Program-made: the position numbers and the translations under genes
Shown: positions 12,101 through 25,639 of the stretch, in pieces
How positions within the stretch are numbered: position 1 is the stretch's first letter
Layout of the letters: every line of letters begins with the position of its first letter
Assembly (NCBI GenBank): GCA_014706295.1
Contig: JACSVZ010000008.1
Location: 21,245,659 to 21,309,658, forward strand
Length of the DNA: 64,000 bases
Reading direction: 5' to 3'
DNA from: Lycocorax pyrrhopterus obiensis
Lineage: Eukaryota; Chordata; Aves; Passeriformes; Paradisaeidae
Notes under the pieces: generated by a model
Seen by the model: the letters and a program-made list of their open reading frames with translations, nothing else
The model's database searches: none
Told to the model about the DNA's origin: nothing

Positions 12101-15100
12101 GAAATCTTTTAGACCTACTCCCCAAACATTATGCTATTTCAGTCTCACAAAGATATGACTCTGCTTCCTTTGCACCACATGCTGCCTTTGGTTTATTCTG
12201 TAAATAAATAGTTCAGTTTACTTAGATGGTGTTTTGTTGGGCTTTTAAAATCTATCTGCTTAATTTACAGAATTCCATTTTATGGCTTTGATTTTGTTCT
12301 GTACTATGGAATGTGACGTCTCAGTACTTTTGGCAACCTTTGCATCACTGGTTTTCTGGCTATAGTATTTTCCCTCCTGTCCTATAGTAGAGTAATGAAA
12401 TATCCTCACAATTCATAGACTTTTTTGTGCTTTTAGGATTTTCTAAATTCAAAATCTGACATGTGCACTGGAGAATGAAGAAGAACAAAAGGCTTGTTAT
12501 TTTCATATTCTGATGCATTCTTATCTTAGCTCCAAGTTTCTGGAACCTAAAGTAAGATCCATGCCTGTACACTGCAAACACTCCTGAGAGGTTAGGCCTC
12601 ATTAGCAGGGTAGAGAGCTGAACATCTGTGTTATTTTCACTCTTTTTTTAAATATCCCCTCTGCAAAATTATGGAAGTTTAAGACAGTTATTTAAATATG
12701 TTTGATGGCTGGCTTTTTATGCTTGTACTTTATCTCGTGTATCCTGAGAGTATAAATAGTGCCCGTGATAGAAAACCAAAGTTTCAAAACTAAATTTATC
12801 TTGAAAAGAGAGCTGTTACAATAATTATGCATAGAGCTTTAAAAAATGGAAATAATATAAATCTTCACTAAATAGTCATTACTCAAAGTTAGATAATCTG
12901 ATATTCTGAAAAGAGCACTGTATTGTTCTTCTTTTAAATCCTTGTGTGGTCACACGCACAGAACTTGGTGCTGTAATGCTCCAAGGAATTGTTCTACTTT
13001 GCTTCTATAGTGAAGCAGTTTCCTTTAATCAAATGGAAGCCAATAGAAATACACGAGCATCGAACTGAGCTCTGTGTTGCCTGCTGGGAGATATTTAAAT
13101 TTGTGCTAGCTTGCACTAGAAAGAAATGCTGTTAAAGCATTTTGTTTTGTTTCTGTAAAAACTCTAATATTCAGTGGGTAAAATTGCCTTAAAAAAAAAT
13201 CCTGTAATACCACATATACTGATAAAGGCAATTAACTGTTCAGCCAATTGTAGAATAATACCATACATGTTTTAACGTGTTTATTCCTGTACAAGCTGAT
13301 TGTATTGCTTTATACTATAAATAAAAAATATGGGCTACTCTGCTGTTTCTAATTTTCTTTTTGTGATCCTAGGCTATTCTTATTTATTAAATGGAAATAA
13401 TCATTTATATTCGTATATGTGAGGAAAGAAATAATTGCATAGGTCTTGAATCACAAGTATTGCTTCAATCAAGATGATTTTGCACTTACCTATGAATGAT
13501 TCCTTGCTAAAAAGGTTCAGAAAAAGAAGAATGCTAAGATTACAGAGTAATTTTTTAAAATTATGAATCAAAAAATATCAGTTGTCTCTGCATATGGTGT
13601 ATTATATGTGCATTAGTATTTTGACACATTCCTTGTCTGTTCAGTCATGTGCTGTTGATCCTGGTCCCACGAAATATGTTAACTGTGCACAGTTATTAAT
13701 AGCGACAGACTCTTTATAATTTTTCTTTTGTTGATTTTAATGTGAGTAGTAAGATTAAATTTATTTTTTCATTCTTATTGTAATCTTATTTTTTTTAAAC
13801 AGATGGAGCAACCAAAGCATATACTGTGAGTTGTTATACAGGAAGCTTTGGGTAAGACTCAGAATTAAGTTTTGGGTTTGTAGCTATTGAATGAGACATC
13901 TTCTGTATGAGAATGTGCCTCGTGTACAGTGATTTAAACGTATTGTAGTGTGTAATTAAGGTGAGCTTGTTCTTTGCACTTTAAAATGTACTTATGTAAG
14001 GCATGAAGAAATTTTAGGTATCAGCACAGGGTTGGTGAGAAACTTTTGGAGGGAATGCACCTGTCCATACACTATTTCAGCATAATATTACCTGAGAAAA
14101 TGTTGATTAAGTTTAATAGAATTACTGTCTTCCTACTCCTGGCTAACTTTAAGAGAACTACAGGTTCCAGGAATCTGAGTTGTAGGGCAGAGCTTGCCAT
14201 GCTGGCAGCAGGAAATCTGTATAATAGCGGAGTTTGTTTCACCTAACATAACAGAAAATCTTTTTTTTTTTTTTTAACAAAAGGGTAGGGGAAAATTTCT
14301 TTCCCCTTGTACAAATTATCTGAGGAATTTTACTTCCTAAGTGAACTAATTTATTGTACTACTGGAGCTTCAGGATTCCTCAGAATACAAATTCTACCTT
14401 CCGGTTAGTTAGATAAGTATCCAAGTATGAAATAATTTCATCTTGACCTTTTAATATCTAACTTATTTAAATTTTGCTGCTGAGTAAATACCTACTTAGC
14501 TTTAATACATTCCTGTTTAATGTGGAATGGTTCTGAAAAGTGAGTATTACCATCTAGTTGTTAAGGCAATAAGGAAAACATATTCCCTATTTTAACTTTT
14601 ATACATTAGTTTCTTCTTATTTAATGTCAAGAGAATGAGTTTGGGAAGGCTGAGTGAAATGGGAGGAGCTATAAATGGTTTTCCTCCAAGGTAACTAGAT
14701 AATCCTTTCAAAGTTAAACTGAACTTATTATTTTTATTTAAATTTTATTTATTCAATGCATATACAACACTTCTGTCTTCTCCATTCAGTGTATTTCACT
14801 GAATCGCCATTATATTTCTTAAGAAATATCTCTACACACAGATCAATATTTTAGATTTAATTTGGCCTAATATTCTAGAGTTTTCTTGTATTGATGTGAC
14901 CTCAGATCCTGTCTGGTAAAGTAAGGTGTACTCTGTGTGTTTGTCAAAGAGTAGCTACTTCATGTGCTCGAATCATAGATCCACATTATCTCCCAGTGAA
15001 AATGCAGACAAGTTGAAAATACTGTGGTACCTTCTTGCCAAATATATTTAATCTGCTGTATGTGAAACTTATTTTGGAGAGGCTAGTAGAGAGTAAATAG

Positions 15101-18100
15101 AATATAATAAAAAAATCATGTACTGTTCTTTCTGGGGCAAGCAAAGAATATGAAACACATTGAACAATAGGGTGGAAAGATAGATGTTCCTGTTTTAATG
15201 CAGTCTAGGTAAGAGGAATGTCTGGGATTAATCTAGTAGCAAATGACTTTCTATCCTACACTCATAATCTGTGCTTATTGGACTTGTTATTGTGTGGTAA
15301 TCCAATTTCTCCATATGACACCAGTGTAAAAGGGAACTGTCTCTGCCTACAGAGCCCAGTGCCATCTATTTTCCTGCTCATCTCTTTCACAGACCAGAAA
15401 ATGATTGTACATTGCACTGCATTTCTAAGTACAGCCTTCTTTGCCCTTCATTGGATCTTCATTTGGCATGGAAAACTCAAGAACTGAGTCTGTTTTGATC
15501 TACTGGGCTTGACTTTATAGATGGGGCTCAGATTGGCTGTCAGTGGAAAAGCTGAGCTTTCTGCTGTGAATAATCAACTGTTGGCCAGCTGTGTGTGGAA
15601 AGGGCTCGACTGTAGAGCCTTGTTGTGAAAAGCCATTGTTTTATCATCCCTATAATTGGTGTCTGAAATCCATCTACAGCCATGTGTTAACAGGTCGCTC
15701 AGGTTAGAAATTAACAATCTCTAGCAGTGATAGACAATTCCTGGAGAAAACCATGGATGCTGTAGGAATGTGATAGTCTTGTAGTATTGATGTTGAACCA
15801 GCACTATAAGTCAGGGAGAAGGGCAGAGCCTTAAGCCAAGGTTTTAGTCCCAGAACCTTGCGAAATGTTTAAATAGATGTTGTCTGCCTACCCTGACTGT
15901 CTTGTATTGAGAACAGTGTAGGCTGAAGAAAAGAAATTGAAAAATGACCATGGTGCAAAGGCGAAATTCTGTCTCTGTCATTATAAAATATAAGATACAC
16001 AAAATTAACCTTGAAGTTAATCTTGCATGCTCGTCATACTCAGTTTTTTAGCATTAGAAACTAGAGCGTCTTTGCTGTGACAAATGCCCATCTTTTTTCT
16101 CTGCACTTCATTTGTGGTCATCTGATATGAATTCTGTGTTCACTCGTTTCTGAGGCTACTGTAAAGAAATAATGTTTATTCAGTTTGAATTTCTTACTAT
16201 TTGCTTTTATAAAGTAACAGCTTCACTTTTATCTCTCTCTTTCTATTTTGCTTCGATTTTTTTTTTCTCCCCAAGCATTGTGAATGTTTTTTCATGGAAG
16301 ACAGTATGCATGCCTTAAATATCACCCTGCCATTTTAATTCTTAAATTGAAACCCTTGGTTTCATGTTTTTCTATATAATCTTGGTGTATATGCTGTCTT
16401 CCCCCTCTACTTGTCAGAAAGATTAATGTGAGAGTATTAACATAGCATGGCACAGGATTGTGTGAGCTAGTTCTTGTCACTCTAGAAAGGACCTCTATTC
16501 CTTTATTGTACAGTGCGTTTGAATTTGTTGACAGTGAGAGTAGGATCCCACTGGGGGATAAATTTATCTCTTTGGCAAGCTAACAAAGGAAGAATTTCAC
16601 GTAACAGAAGCGTCATAGAAGAGTGGTTGTAATTTTCATTGCTTGCACCTTCAGAGTAAAAAGTAGAAATGGATCCAGTCATTTAGTGCAATTCTTGGAT
16701 ACTACAGTCACAGTAGTTGAGAGTCATTGGATTAAGTGGACAGGCAGGAAAATAGGCAAAGCACCTGTCTTTTACCTGACTAATACCTGTTAGTACTTAA
16801 AGTTATATTTTAAACATTCACTGAGGAAGCATGGGGTCACTATTTTTCACACTTAGGTAGGACGACAGAATAATTTAAACTCTATTTGTAACAATGCTAA
16901 CTGAAGATGGTTAGCTACTGTCTTTCATTTAAGAAGCATCAGAACAAAGGTATGTCACTCAGTAAAATAGCAATACATGTAGCTGAGGGGTTTTGCTGAA
17001 ATAATTCTTAGAAGAAATGAGAAAATGGCACAAAAGTGAAAAATGAACCAAATGCTTGTGACCTTGTGTAAATGACTACTTGAAGTGTGAATTCAGACAC
17101 TGCTTTGTGAGAGCTTTTAGATGGAGTGGTAGATGAAGGGGGATATTAAGGAACAGAAAACTATTGCTTGCCTGTGATTTGTTGTGCTAAGAAAAGCAGA
17201 ACTTTAACTCTGTAAATAAGCAAGATTGCACCAGACACCAAGTTCCATCGTCTGTTTCTTTCTTAATCAGAAAAAACTTGGAGAACTCTGTAATTTTATG
17301 TAGCTGTCTAGGTCAGCTGCAGTTGAGTTGATCCCACCTTTATCAAGAACCAACTCTTTTCATGCTAAAACAATCAAGATAAGAATGGAAAAGACAGGTT
17401 CATCATGCTTTGAATCATTCCATCTCTGATCTGTGTAATTGGCCCAAGGGATTGATAGAGAACTTCAGTTTTCCCATTTATTTTTTTCGAGCACCAGGAG
17501 CACTTTAGTCGGTTGGGGAAGCAGCTATTAAATCTGCACAGTGCACTCTAACTCACTTTTGAAAGATTTGCACCTGTTTCCACTGAAATGTCTGAGAAGC
17601 CAGACAGGGTATTGGATGAGGAGAGGTCTGAGCATACTTCTTGCCTCTGACTTGTAAAACAACTGTTGAGCAACAAGAACTATAATTGTGAAAACCAAAC
17701 CTAATCACGTTGACAGTGGGAAGAGATTAATTCTCTCAGAATGGGATGTTGATTTTTTTTATATTGTGGGTAATACAGCTTTTTTGTCTAGGCTTCCTTA
17801 AAAGTATAAGGATCTGTAATCTGCAGCGTATGCAGTGTGCAAGATAATAGAGTCTATCAAAAGTGTTTTTTCCTTCACCTTTTTGTCTCTTGCTGTATGT
17901 GTAAAACTTGTTACAGAATTAGCATCTAACGTCTCTTTCTCTAACCTACCTCTACTTAAAGACGCTTTTTCTTATTCCCATGCAATGTGTTATTTGTAGT
18001 CATATTGTGTGTATTTCTAGAACATAGATATGGAGTGTTTTGGCTGGATTTTTTTTTGGTTTAATAGTGATAGAGCTAGCTCCGACCTTATTCTATTCCT

Positions 18101-18149
18101 TTAAAATGAATTGTGAATACTTCTGTCATAGATTATCGGCTCATACAAT
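9111..18149. other. Non-coding DNA, probable intronic or intergenic
   Basis: About 9 kb of AT-rich sequence with no protein family I can recognise on either strand. It contains several A and T homopolymer runs (for example near 10021, 13190 and 14262). One possible small exon lies at 13802-13850. No tRNA or other structured RNA gene was recognised. Confidence 0.55.
13802..13850 (+). other. Possible small non-coding exon (splice-site pair)
   Basis: A long T-rich tract ending in AAACAG at 13801 is followed by about 49 bases and then a GGTAAGA-type donor at about 13850. The pair matches the consensus for a short internal exon on the same strand as the downstream sulfotransferase exon. It could be a 5'-UTR exon. 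Such pairs also arise by chance every few kb, so support is weak. Confidence 0.2.
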
Positions 18150-18450
18150 AAATAGGAAAATACCTCAGGAGGTACCTTGGTCCAGCCCTCTGCTCAAAAA
18201 GAGGTAAGTGTTGAAGTCAGGCCACGTTACTCAGGGTTTTCCCAGTCTGGTCTGGAAAACACCTGAGGACAGAGACAGTACCAGCTCCTGGGGCAACTTG
18301 TTGCCGTGCCTGACTGTCCTCAGAGGGAAAAGTCTTTTCTTTATAGGCAGTTGGAATCTTGTGTCCCAGCTTACATCTATTGTCTTGTGTCCTCCCACCA
18401 AACAACACCCTGAAGAGCCTGACTCTGCTCTTGTGGTGACCTTCTTGTAG
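18150..18450 (-). mobile_element. CR1 LINE 3' fragment
   Basis: The plus strand shows reverse-complement CR1 3' wording: a 'gtccagccctctgctcaaa' block near 18180, a 'gggcaacttgttgcc' block near 18292, and a 'gaagagcctgactctgctc' block near 18412. These are the expected order and spacing for a minus-strand CR1 copy. It is diverged and 5'-truncated. The 125- and 80-codon frames over it are repeat shadows. Confidence 0.75.
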
Positions 18451-18607
18451 GCAAGTTCCTTTGCTGTTAGTGGTAGTTTTATAGATGTTAAAGTACTCTG
18501 CCTCGCTTAGAAGATTAACTTCCTTTTTTTGTTGTTCTGATATCAAAAAGATATTGGAGGCAATTTGGCCTGTGTGTCTAATCTTCTCTGTCAAAGATGT
18601 GGGTGCT

Positions 18608-18790
18608 TAAAGAGAAGGCTCAGAAAGACCTTATCAGTGTTTATAAATATCTAATTGGAGACTGCAAAGATGAAGTCCTGCTCTTCTCAGTGGTGCCCAG
18701 TGGCAGAATAAGAGATAACAGGCATAAACTGAAGCACATGAATTCCATATGAACATAAGAAAAAGTTTTTTTCTGTAAGGGAGGTTTGGA
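18608..18790 (+). mobile_element. CR1 LINE 3' fragment, opposite orientation
   Basis: Here the CR1 phrases run in the sense direction: 'agagaaggctcag' near 18611, a 'ctcttctcagtggtgcccag' block near 18681 and a 'gaaaaagttttttt' block near 18760. It therefore lies in inverted orientation to the CR1 piece 160 bases to the left and covers an overlapping part of the element. Confidence 0.65.
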
Positions 18791-20717
18791 GTGGAAGTGT
18801 TTGGATTTGGGTTTGGTATATTTATTATTATCTGGAAAGAAGAAAAATAATCTCATGTAGATAAGTAAGTTTTACATGGTGATGAAAAGACAAGATGAAA
18901 GATAAAGGGACCCAACTGAACAATAGCTAAAATACTTTTGTAAGAAATAATTGTTTTTAGTGATGTGTTCTTAATTGCCTTTTATTCAGAAGCACGTATC
19001 TGCTGAAATGACAATAAAATATCTTGACGTTCTTTTTTCCATCTGTGAAACCACTGGGTCTGTTTGCTTCTGTAATGTTAAGCATTTTAGTAAAAGTTGT
19101 GCGTTATGTCTCCAATCAGTTCCTATTGTTCCAACAGAAAAAAAAAGGCAGAGTATTCTGACTCATTGTATAACAAAAAAAATTATTTTGGTTTTTGTTA
19201 TCTCAGATTTTATAAAGCAAGTAAAGTTAGTAGAAATTTATTCTGCTAGGTGCACAAACCAGAGCAAACACTTTGTTTGTTTGTTTGTTTGTTAAGATGA
19301 CTGTTTAATATAAGTCTGAACTAAATTTTCCAGAGGACAAATTTGAAAATTTGTGGAGGCATTTTTAGATTTTTGGTTTGTAACTGGAGATATTCAGAAT
19401 TACAGATTATTAGCCAAATTGAAAAATAGTATATATTGAGGGATTGCCAAACAGTTCTGAGATGGTATTTAAGACCTTTATTTGCAGATAAGTATGTATA
19501 CTGAAATATCAGCATTCCTTGCTTATTAGGGCAAGGGGAGTTGCATCTCATACAACAATCTCATGTATCTCTCCAGGATCATTTGGAGCTGATGATGCCA
19601 AGGGCCATATTTAGGTAATGCTGATCCATAATTCAGAATATTGAAGCTATTTGGCCAGACTAAGCTGTTTCCATCGTGCGATGGCTCAAACATCCCTCTT
19701 CATGCCCTATAATTTTGCCACCTAATAAAGCTAAAATTAGGATTCTAGAATCTCCAAAGTCAGTGGTGGATTCAGAGACTAATGTAGCTGTCTAAGGAAC
19801 CCAATCTGCATTGATTTCACAAAGGATCCTCATTTCATGCCTTCTTAAAGAACAACTTTTTAATTAAATTATGTCTTTAGGGGAAAGGGAACGTTCATTC
19901 TACCCCCATCTTTGCCTGACTCCTCCCTCACATAACTTGGATAGGAAAATAGTTTTCAGTAGACTGTGCTCCTGGTTTTGGTGTTTGATTGGCTTTTTTG
20001 TATCTCGCAGATCAGCTGTTCCTGCCTCTTGTACTAGTAGATAGAACATCTGAGCGTAAGACTGAAAATTGTTTCATTGAAAATTGATCCCTGTGCCACC
20101 CAAAGAGGCATTCTTAGCTACTGTCATCTAAGAAGCCTAAAAAGAGAATCTGTATGAATATTTTATTTTTTTTTTCTGCAGCTGTTCCATGTTATTGTCT
20201 GGATAACTAAAACATATAGAAAATATGTTGCATGCCGCTAGCAATTTTGTCCTAAGGCAAAGCTCTGTTTAAGAAATACTCCTTGAGACCAGCTTTCCTC
20301 TGCTTGGAGATCACTTCCCCACCTGTGAAGTAGTTCTAGAGAATCTCAGTAAATCAATATAAATGCACCAGCAGTAGAGAGAAAACCACACACTGAGATT
20401 TTCCTGTCATTTCATGTCTGTCATGGAAGTTTTCAAGCAAAGATTTTCAGGCTTCTATTTTTACATTAGAAGATATGTCTCCAGTAGTTTGGATGGCAGG
20501 GTTTTATGAGGACATTATTTTGAGAACAGTGAAAACTAGAAACACAAATTTTCTTTCAAAAGCTAAACCTCTAATCCTTGATTACTTGGCCACCAAAGTG
20601 GCAGTTAATCCAATAATACCATTAAGATTTATACCTCTGTTCTGGTTTTCTCCTTGGGTAATAAAACCCTAAGAATTCGGTGTGCTTGTCCTATATGCTT
20701 CGCCTGCCAAAGTAGTA
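18791..20717. other. Non-coding DNA, no gene recognised
   Basis: AT-rich sequence with a short (TTTG)n microsatellite at 19272-19293. No recognisable coding exon or repeat family otherwise. Confidence 0.55.
19272..19293 (+). repeat. (TTTG)n microsatellite
   Basis: About five tandem TTTG units are directly visible. Confidence 0.9.
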
Positions 20718-21115
20718 ACAATAGAATAGGTTGGGTTGAAAGGGATTTTTCTCCCTGCCATGGGCAGGGGCACCTTCCACTGGACCAGGCTGCTCAAAGC
20801 ACCATCCAGCCTTGGACACTGCTGGAGATGGGGCATCCACAGCTTCTCTGGGCAACCTCTTCCAGTGCCTCACCCCCGTCATAGTGAAGAATTTCTTCCA
20901 AATGTCCAATATAAATCTACCCTCTGTCAGTTTAAAGCCATTCCCCTTGTCCTATCACTGCAAGCCCTTGCAAAAAGCCCCTCTCCAGCTCTACTGCAGG
21001 CCCCTTTATGTACAGGAAGGTACCATAATGTCTGTCCAAAGTCTCCTCTTCTCCAGCTGGACAGCCCCAACTCTCAGCCTGTTTTCTCAGCCTCTATGTG
21101 TATGTTAGCACTCAG
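20718..21115 (-). mobile_element. CR1 LINE 3' end, relatively well preserved
   Basis: The plus strand begins with an 'aatagaataggttgggttg' block, which is the reverse complement of the CR1 3' terminus, and continues through 'cctgccatgggcaggggca', 'cttctctgggcaacctctt', 'gtgaagaatttcttcc', 'aagccattccccttgtcct' and 'cctcttctccagctgga'. This is the canonical order of an avian CR1 copy in minus orientation, covering the last about 400 bp of the element. It is the least diverged CR1 copy in the window. The 141-, 98- and 76-codon frames across it are repeat-derived. Confidence 0.9.
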
Positions 21116-23358
21116 TGATATCTGGATGAACTTCACATTGTCTTCACAACTGCTTAGATAAAATTTCTCTATAACAATACTCTTCAGTTTTACTGAGAGT
21201 TCTAAAAATGAAGCGTTACATGTTTCAATAGCCTAGATCATATTTTAGCTATGAAACTCACGGTTAGAAGGATGTACCTTTTGGGATTTAGACACTTAAA
21301 GTGGCATCAGAATCTGTATCTGTAGTGAAGTGACCTGATAAAGGTGGGGTTTTTTTAAAAAAAAGTATGAATAATCTTTGAATAAGAACAAGTCCTGCTC
21401 AGAAGTATTTCTGGTACTATCAAGTTTTCTCTTTCAACCATGAAAGTGGTAACCATTCTCTCAAATAGAAGATTGCCTTCAGATTTTAAAAGCATTCTTT
21501 TAGTTGAAAGTGAATTTTCATTTTTGTTGTCTTATTATCTATCTATGGTGACTGTGTTAGGTAAGTTTTGTTTCCGTATTGATAAGCTATGCTAGGAAAT
21601 TCCTTGCTGATCATTTCAGTTACTAAGTTTTAAAGCTTTGCTGTCCTGGGCATTAAATGTAAATTGAAATGAAGTTTTGTTGGGGCTTCTTGGTTTTGAT
21701 GCATTTGCCAGAATATTAACTGCAAAGACATATGATGTTTTAGAGATAGGTATACATAGAGGTAGATTTCTAGAGGAAACGACTTTAACCCAGATTTGAA
21801 TTTCTGCATTTCTAAAATGTTTTTGTTGATATGTGATTATTGTAATTGTTTTTTCAAAGAGAGAAGAAAAATATACTGTCTCCACCCTAAAGTCACTGCT
21901 GTAGAAGCACTGTTCACATTTTCCTTTCAATTTTGTTTTGTGAACATATTTTTAGAAACAACAACAACAAAAAAACAGCAAAGAAAAAAAAATCAGTAGA
22001 AAAAATAATTAAGTCAGTTTTCCGTGTGTTATCATCTGGCTTAATTATTATTATACCTGCAACTAGGTCTAAAGAGTGCTTTAACTCTATCTCATCTATC
22101 ACTTTAAAAAATCATGTCTAAAATCTTTCCTGGAGTCATCATTTGTTGGTTTTTTTTTTTTTAAATTTTAGGATTTAGTTTCCCGAAAACTGAAGAAAAA
22201 TACATGTATAAACTCACATTACAGATCTATCTTCCTTCTTATTAACACTGCCTAAAATTTTGCTATATTGCCTTCTATTTCAAATAGATTATAAAAAATA
22301 CTTTTTAATAACTTATATTGGTTTTAGTTCTGCCCTCTTTTCCTCAGATTATCTTTTTGGGACACTGGACTCAGTGTCAGGCAACATCTTTTGCCATTTG
22401 ATTATTGGTACCAGAGCAATGAAACTGAAAATGGATTTCTGAAAATGAAAATCAGAAAGCGGAGTGCAGGGCACGGATACAAAGTACTACAGAGCGCCTG
22501 GTAGTTGCTGATGTTTATGTGCTTGAGCAGTTGGTGGTGCTTGAACCTGACATGACAAATTGAGATTTATCAGATTGATAACCATGAGTCCCACAGACAT
22601 GCTGTGGGCTAACAGGGACATGGTAAAGTCTTGTCAGGAGTGAAGTGTTGTGGCTGTAATTGTGACAGACAGTGATCCCTGCCGGTTCTACAAGTAAATA
22701 AATATAGAAACTTCCTATAATGAACCTTTTTAACAGCCTAAGTGTAATGTACTTAGGCTCTTTTTTCTTGTCTGATAAATAGAAATTTAAAAGTATTCTG
22801 AAATTTTGGGGTTCGTTCTTTATTCTTCAGAAAAATGACCTACATTAAAGGTGTCACAAGCGCATCAGTTTTCTGAGCTGCTTCACTAAGTGATCTCTTT
22901 TGAAACATAGTACTTACAGAAAGGCAACAATTTTTAACTTCAGGCAGGTAGATAATTTTGAATAAAAACGTTGCTGCTAAAGTGATTTAGTATCAGTGGT
23001 GGTAAAGAGCAGTGCTTATTGTTTCAATAAACAAGGCTACCCTTCAGGCACTACACAGTAACCTTTTATTTTATTTATATATACACCTTCACGTACCAAC
23101 TTTCAAATTAAACTATAGTTGATAGAATTTGATGAATATGTTGGTTTCACTACAGACTGAAGTATTTTGCAATGGCTCAGTGCAGGTCTAGCAAAAAGGT
23201 TACATGTGCTTTAGTTGCACGTTCTTCAATCCCAATCTACAAGTTTTCTTTTTCTTAGTTTCCTCCTGTCTATGATGACTTGTATAGTCAGATACTACTG
23301 TGGCACAAGTGGACTTTAAAGGTAGTTATTATAGATTATAACAAATTTATAAACCAAC

Positions 23359-23420
23359 AATAATTAAAAATACTGACTCTTTTTATTATAAAGCAACGAG
23401 AGTCAATATTTTTAATTATT
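23359..23420. repeat. Short inverted repeat (22-bp arms, 18-base loop)
   Basis: The arms at 23359-23380 and 23399-23420 are reverse complements with one mismatch (C opposite A at the position after AATA). The loop is 23381-23398. Complementarity does not extend outside the arms. The stem is mostly A/T, so folding would be weak. It might be a remnant of a small non-autonomous DNA element or a hairpin in a transcript; nothing identifies it further. Confidence 0.85.
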
Positions 23421-25639
23421 AGCATCTTCACTCACAACTGTACCTCTTGTTTGTTGTTTTGAACCCCTGAAGATGTGCCACAGAATAGAGTATATGCTAT
23501 AGCTATTTTTACTGGAATTACCCATATTGCACATTGTTAGAGTTGTAGAGTATTGTACTTTTAATGAGTCAGGTGTAAAGGTTTTTCAGCTGCTCTGAGA
23601 AACTTCTGTCACTTTTACCTATTCTCATAACTTCGATCTCTGATTAAATTTAAATAATACTAACAGTTGTTTTCTGAAATTCTTGCTGCTTTGTAATTGT
23701 TTCTAAGAGCATCAAAGACTAGAATGAAATTGATATTCTTATAACTTAATTAAAATGTTGATTTACTGCAGAATACTAAGCATAACCTTCATGAGCAGCA
23801 GAGTGTGCATACGAAACAGCTCATTATTAAACTGCAGGAAAGAACCTGCACACACAGACATTCATGTGTAAGATGCACTGAAGACGATGCTGGTGCACTT
23901 TGCAGTTTGCTGTGAGAATACATGGCAACTTCATGTGTATCTGCCTATGTTGCTATGATTGTAGCTCTAAGTCTTAGAGGGCTGTTTTATTTGTAAACTG
24001 TATCTTACACTTGCAGAAGATGTCAGTTTTCAACAAGCCCAGATGTAGATGGGAAGTGTAATCCCAAGCTCTCCCCAGAAGCAATGCTGTCTGAGAGCTG
24101 TACAAAAACAGCTCTTGAATTACTAAAATTGAGGTATTTTGTATTTTTTAAAAATAAATTTGCTTTTATGCTCATTATTAATACTTCTTGTCTTTTACAT
24201 AGCAGTTGTTTCTGGATTTTGTTTCATTTGGAGGGTTTTTGCAGGGGTTTGTTTGGGTTTTATTAATGGTCTGGAAAAGTTCCATATTTAATCAAATACA
24301 AGGAATGTCAAGACTTCAGGGCAGATAGAGAACAAGGTAAGACATAAAGCCAACCTGTGTTTGATTAATTCTGTGCTAATGAATAAGAATATGATAATTT
24401 GTAACTACTTGTAAAGACTTTCTCTGTTTAATTATGAGAATGCCTATAGTGACCATTTAGCAGTGTCCAAGTAAGTTCATGTTGAGCATCTGGCTCTTCT
24501 TTATGACTCAAGTGTTTGATATATTAATTTTTGGATTGAATCTTACGGAGATTAGATGATCTAAACTTTCTAAAACTTCCTTTCTAATTTCAGGGAAAAC
24601 TCAGGGAAAGAGAAGGTTTGATATCTGTTTCTTCTTCCTTTTCTTTTTCTTAATTATGTTTCTGCAACCATCTGTTCTTTTTAATCTAGTTTGATGCCAG
24701 AAAGTCCTTACTCAGGGCAAAACTAGCTTCACAGACAGTACTGTGTCATTCTTGCATCATCATAAAGAGTATTGGATTTTTGCACAGGAGTAACATTTGC
24801 GCAAAAGTCTCCAATTGGAAAAAAAAATGGTACTGGTGGCTTTCTTGTGACCTTTTCCCCATTGAAGTATTTCTTAAAAGCATGCTTAGTAAAATCCTGA
24901 TATTTAATAAGTAGCAGTTGATGTTGAAAGAAGCTCAAAGACTTTTCATTCTTTGTTCTCCGATGCAGAATTTCAAGTCTGAGGCTACTCATGCACTGAA
25001 AGCACTGCCTGCTGTGATATTTTCTGATTCTTAGTGATTATTGGCAGCATTTTGCAAGTATTCCACAGCAGAAAATATTTCATTATAGGTGCAGCCAAAA
25101 TCTCAGTCAAGAGCTGTATTTCAAAGAATAGATACCAATGAAGTGATAAAATACGAACCACAACACAAAAAAAAAACAGGACATGAAAACCGGCAAAATT
25201 ATCAGGACCAGGGGATGACTTTTCAGTACAACATCATGAAGTTGAAATTTGAAGGCTTTCTAACTCTTTGGACTACTTTAATTAAAACTTTTGGTAGTTT
25301 GTTTTTCTAATGTATTTTTCACTGTGCCTCAATTTTGATTCTTTATTTAGTTCTATTGTGTTTTAGTTTCAGAGAATTCAATAACTCAACCTCATTTGCC
25401 ATTAAGAAACTAAAAGAGAAATGGCCAAAGGTCAGGGAAAGAATATTAGTCTTTAAAACAAAATCTTATGTATATATGTATTTTTTTTCCTGAAGCCTTT
25501 TTGTTCTACTATCTCTCCAGGGGATCTTTAGTTTGTCTCAAATTTTAAAAAAGGGCTTCAAAATAAATTCGGTGTAGTTTTCAAAGTATTTTCTTCAAAA
25601 GCAGATTTGCAATAACACTATCAGAAGTTTTTCCCCGCA

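Noticed and set aside
18217..18594. 125-codon minus-strand frame
   Set aside because: It overlaps the CR1 fragment and is untranslated repeat sequence.
20736..21161. 141-codon plus-strand frame and its neighbours
   Set aside because: They fall almost wholly within the minus-strand CR1 3' end.
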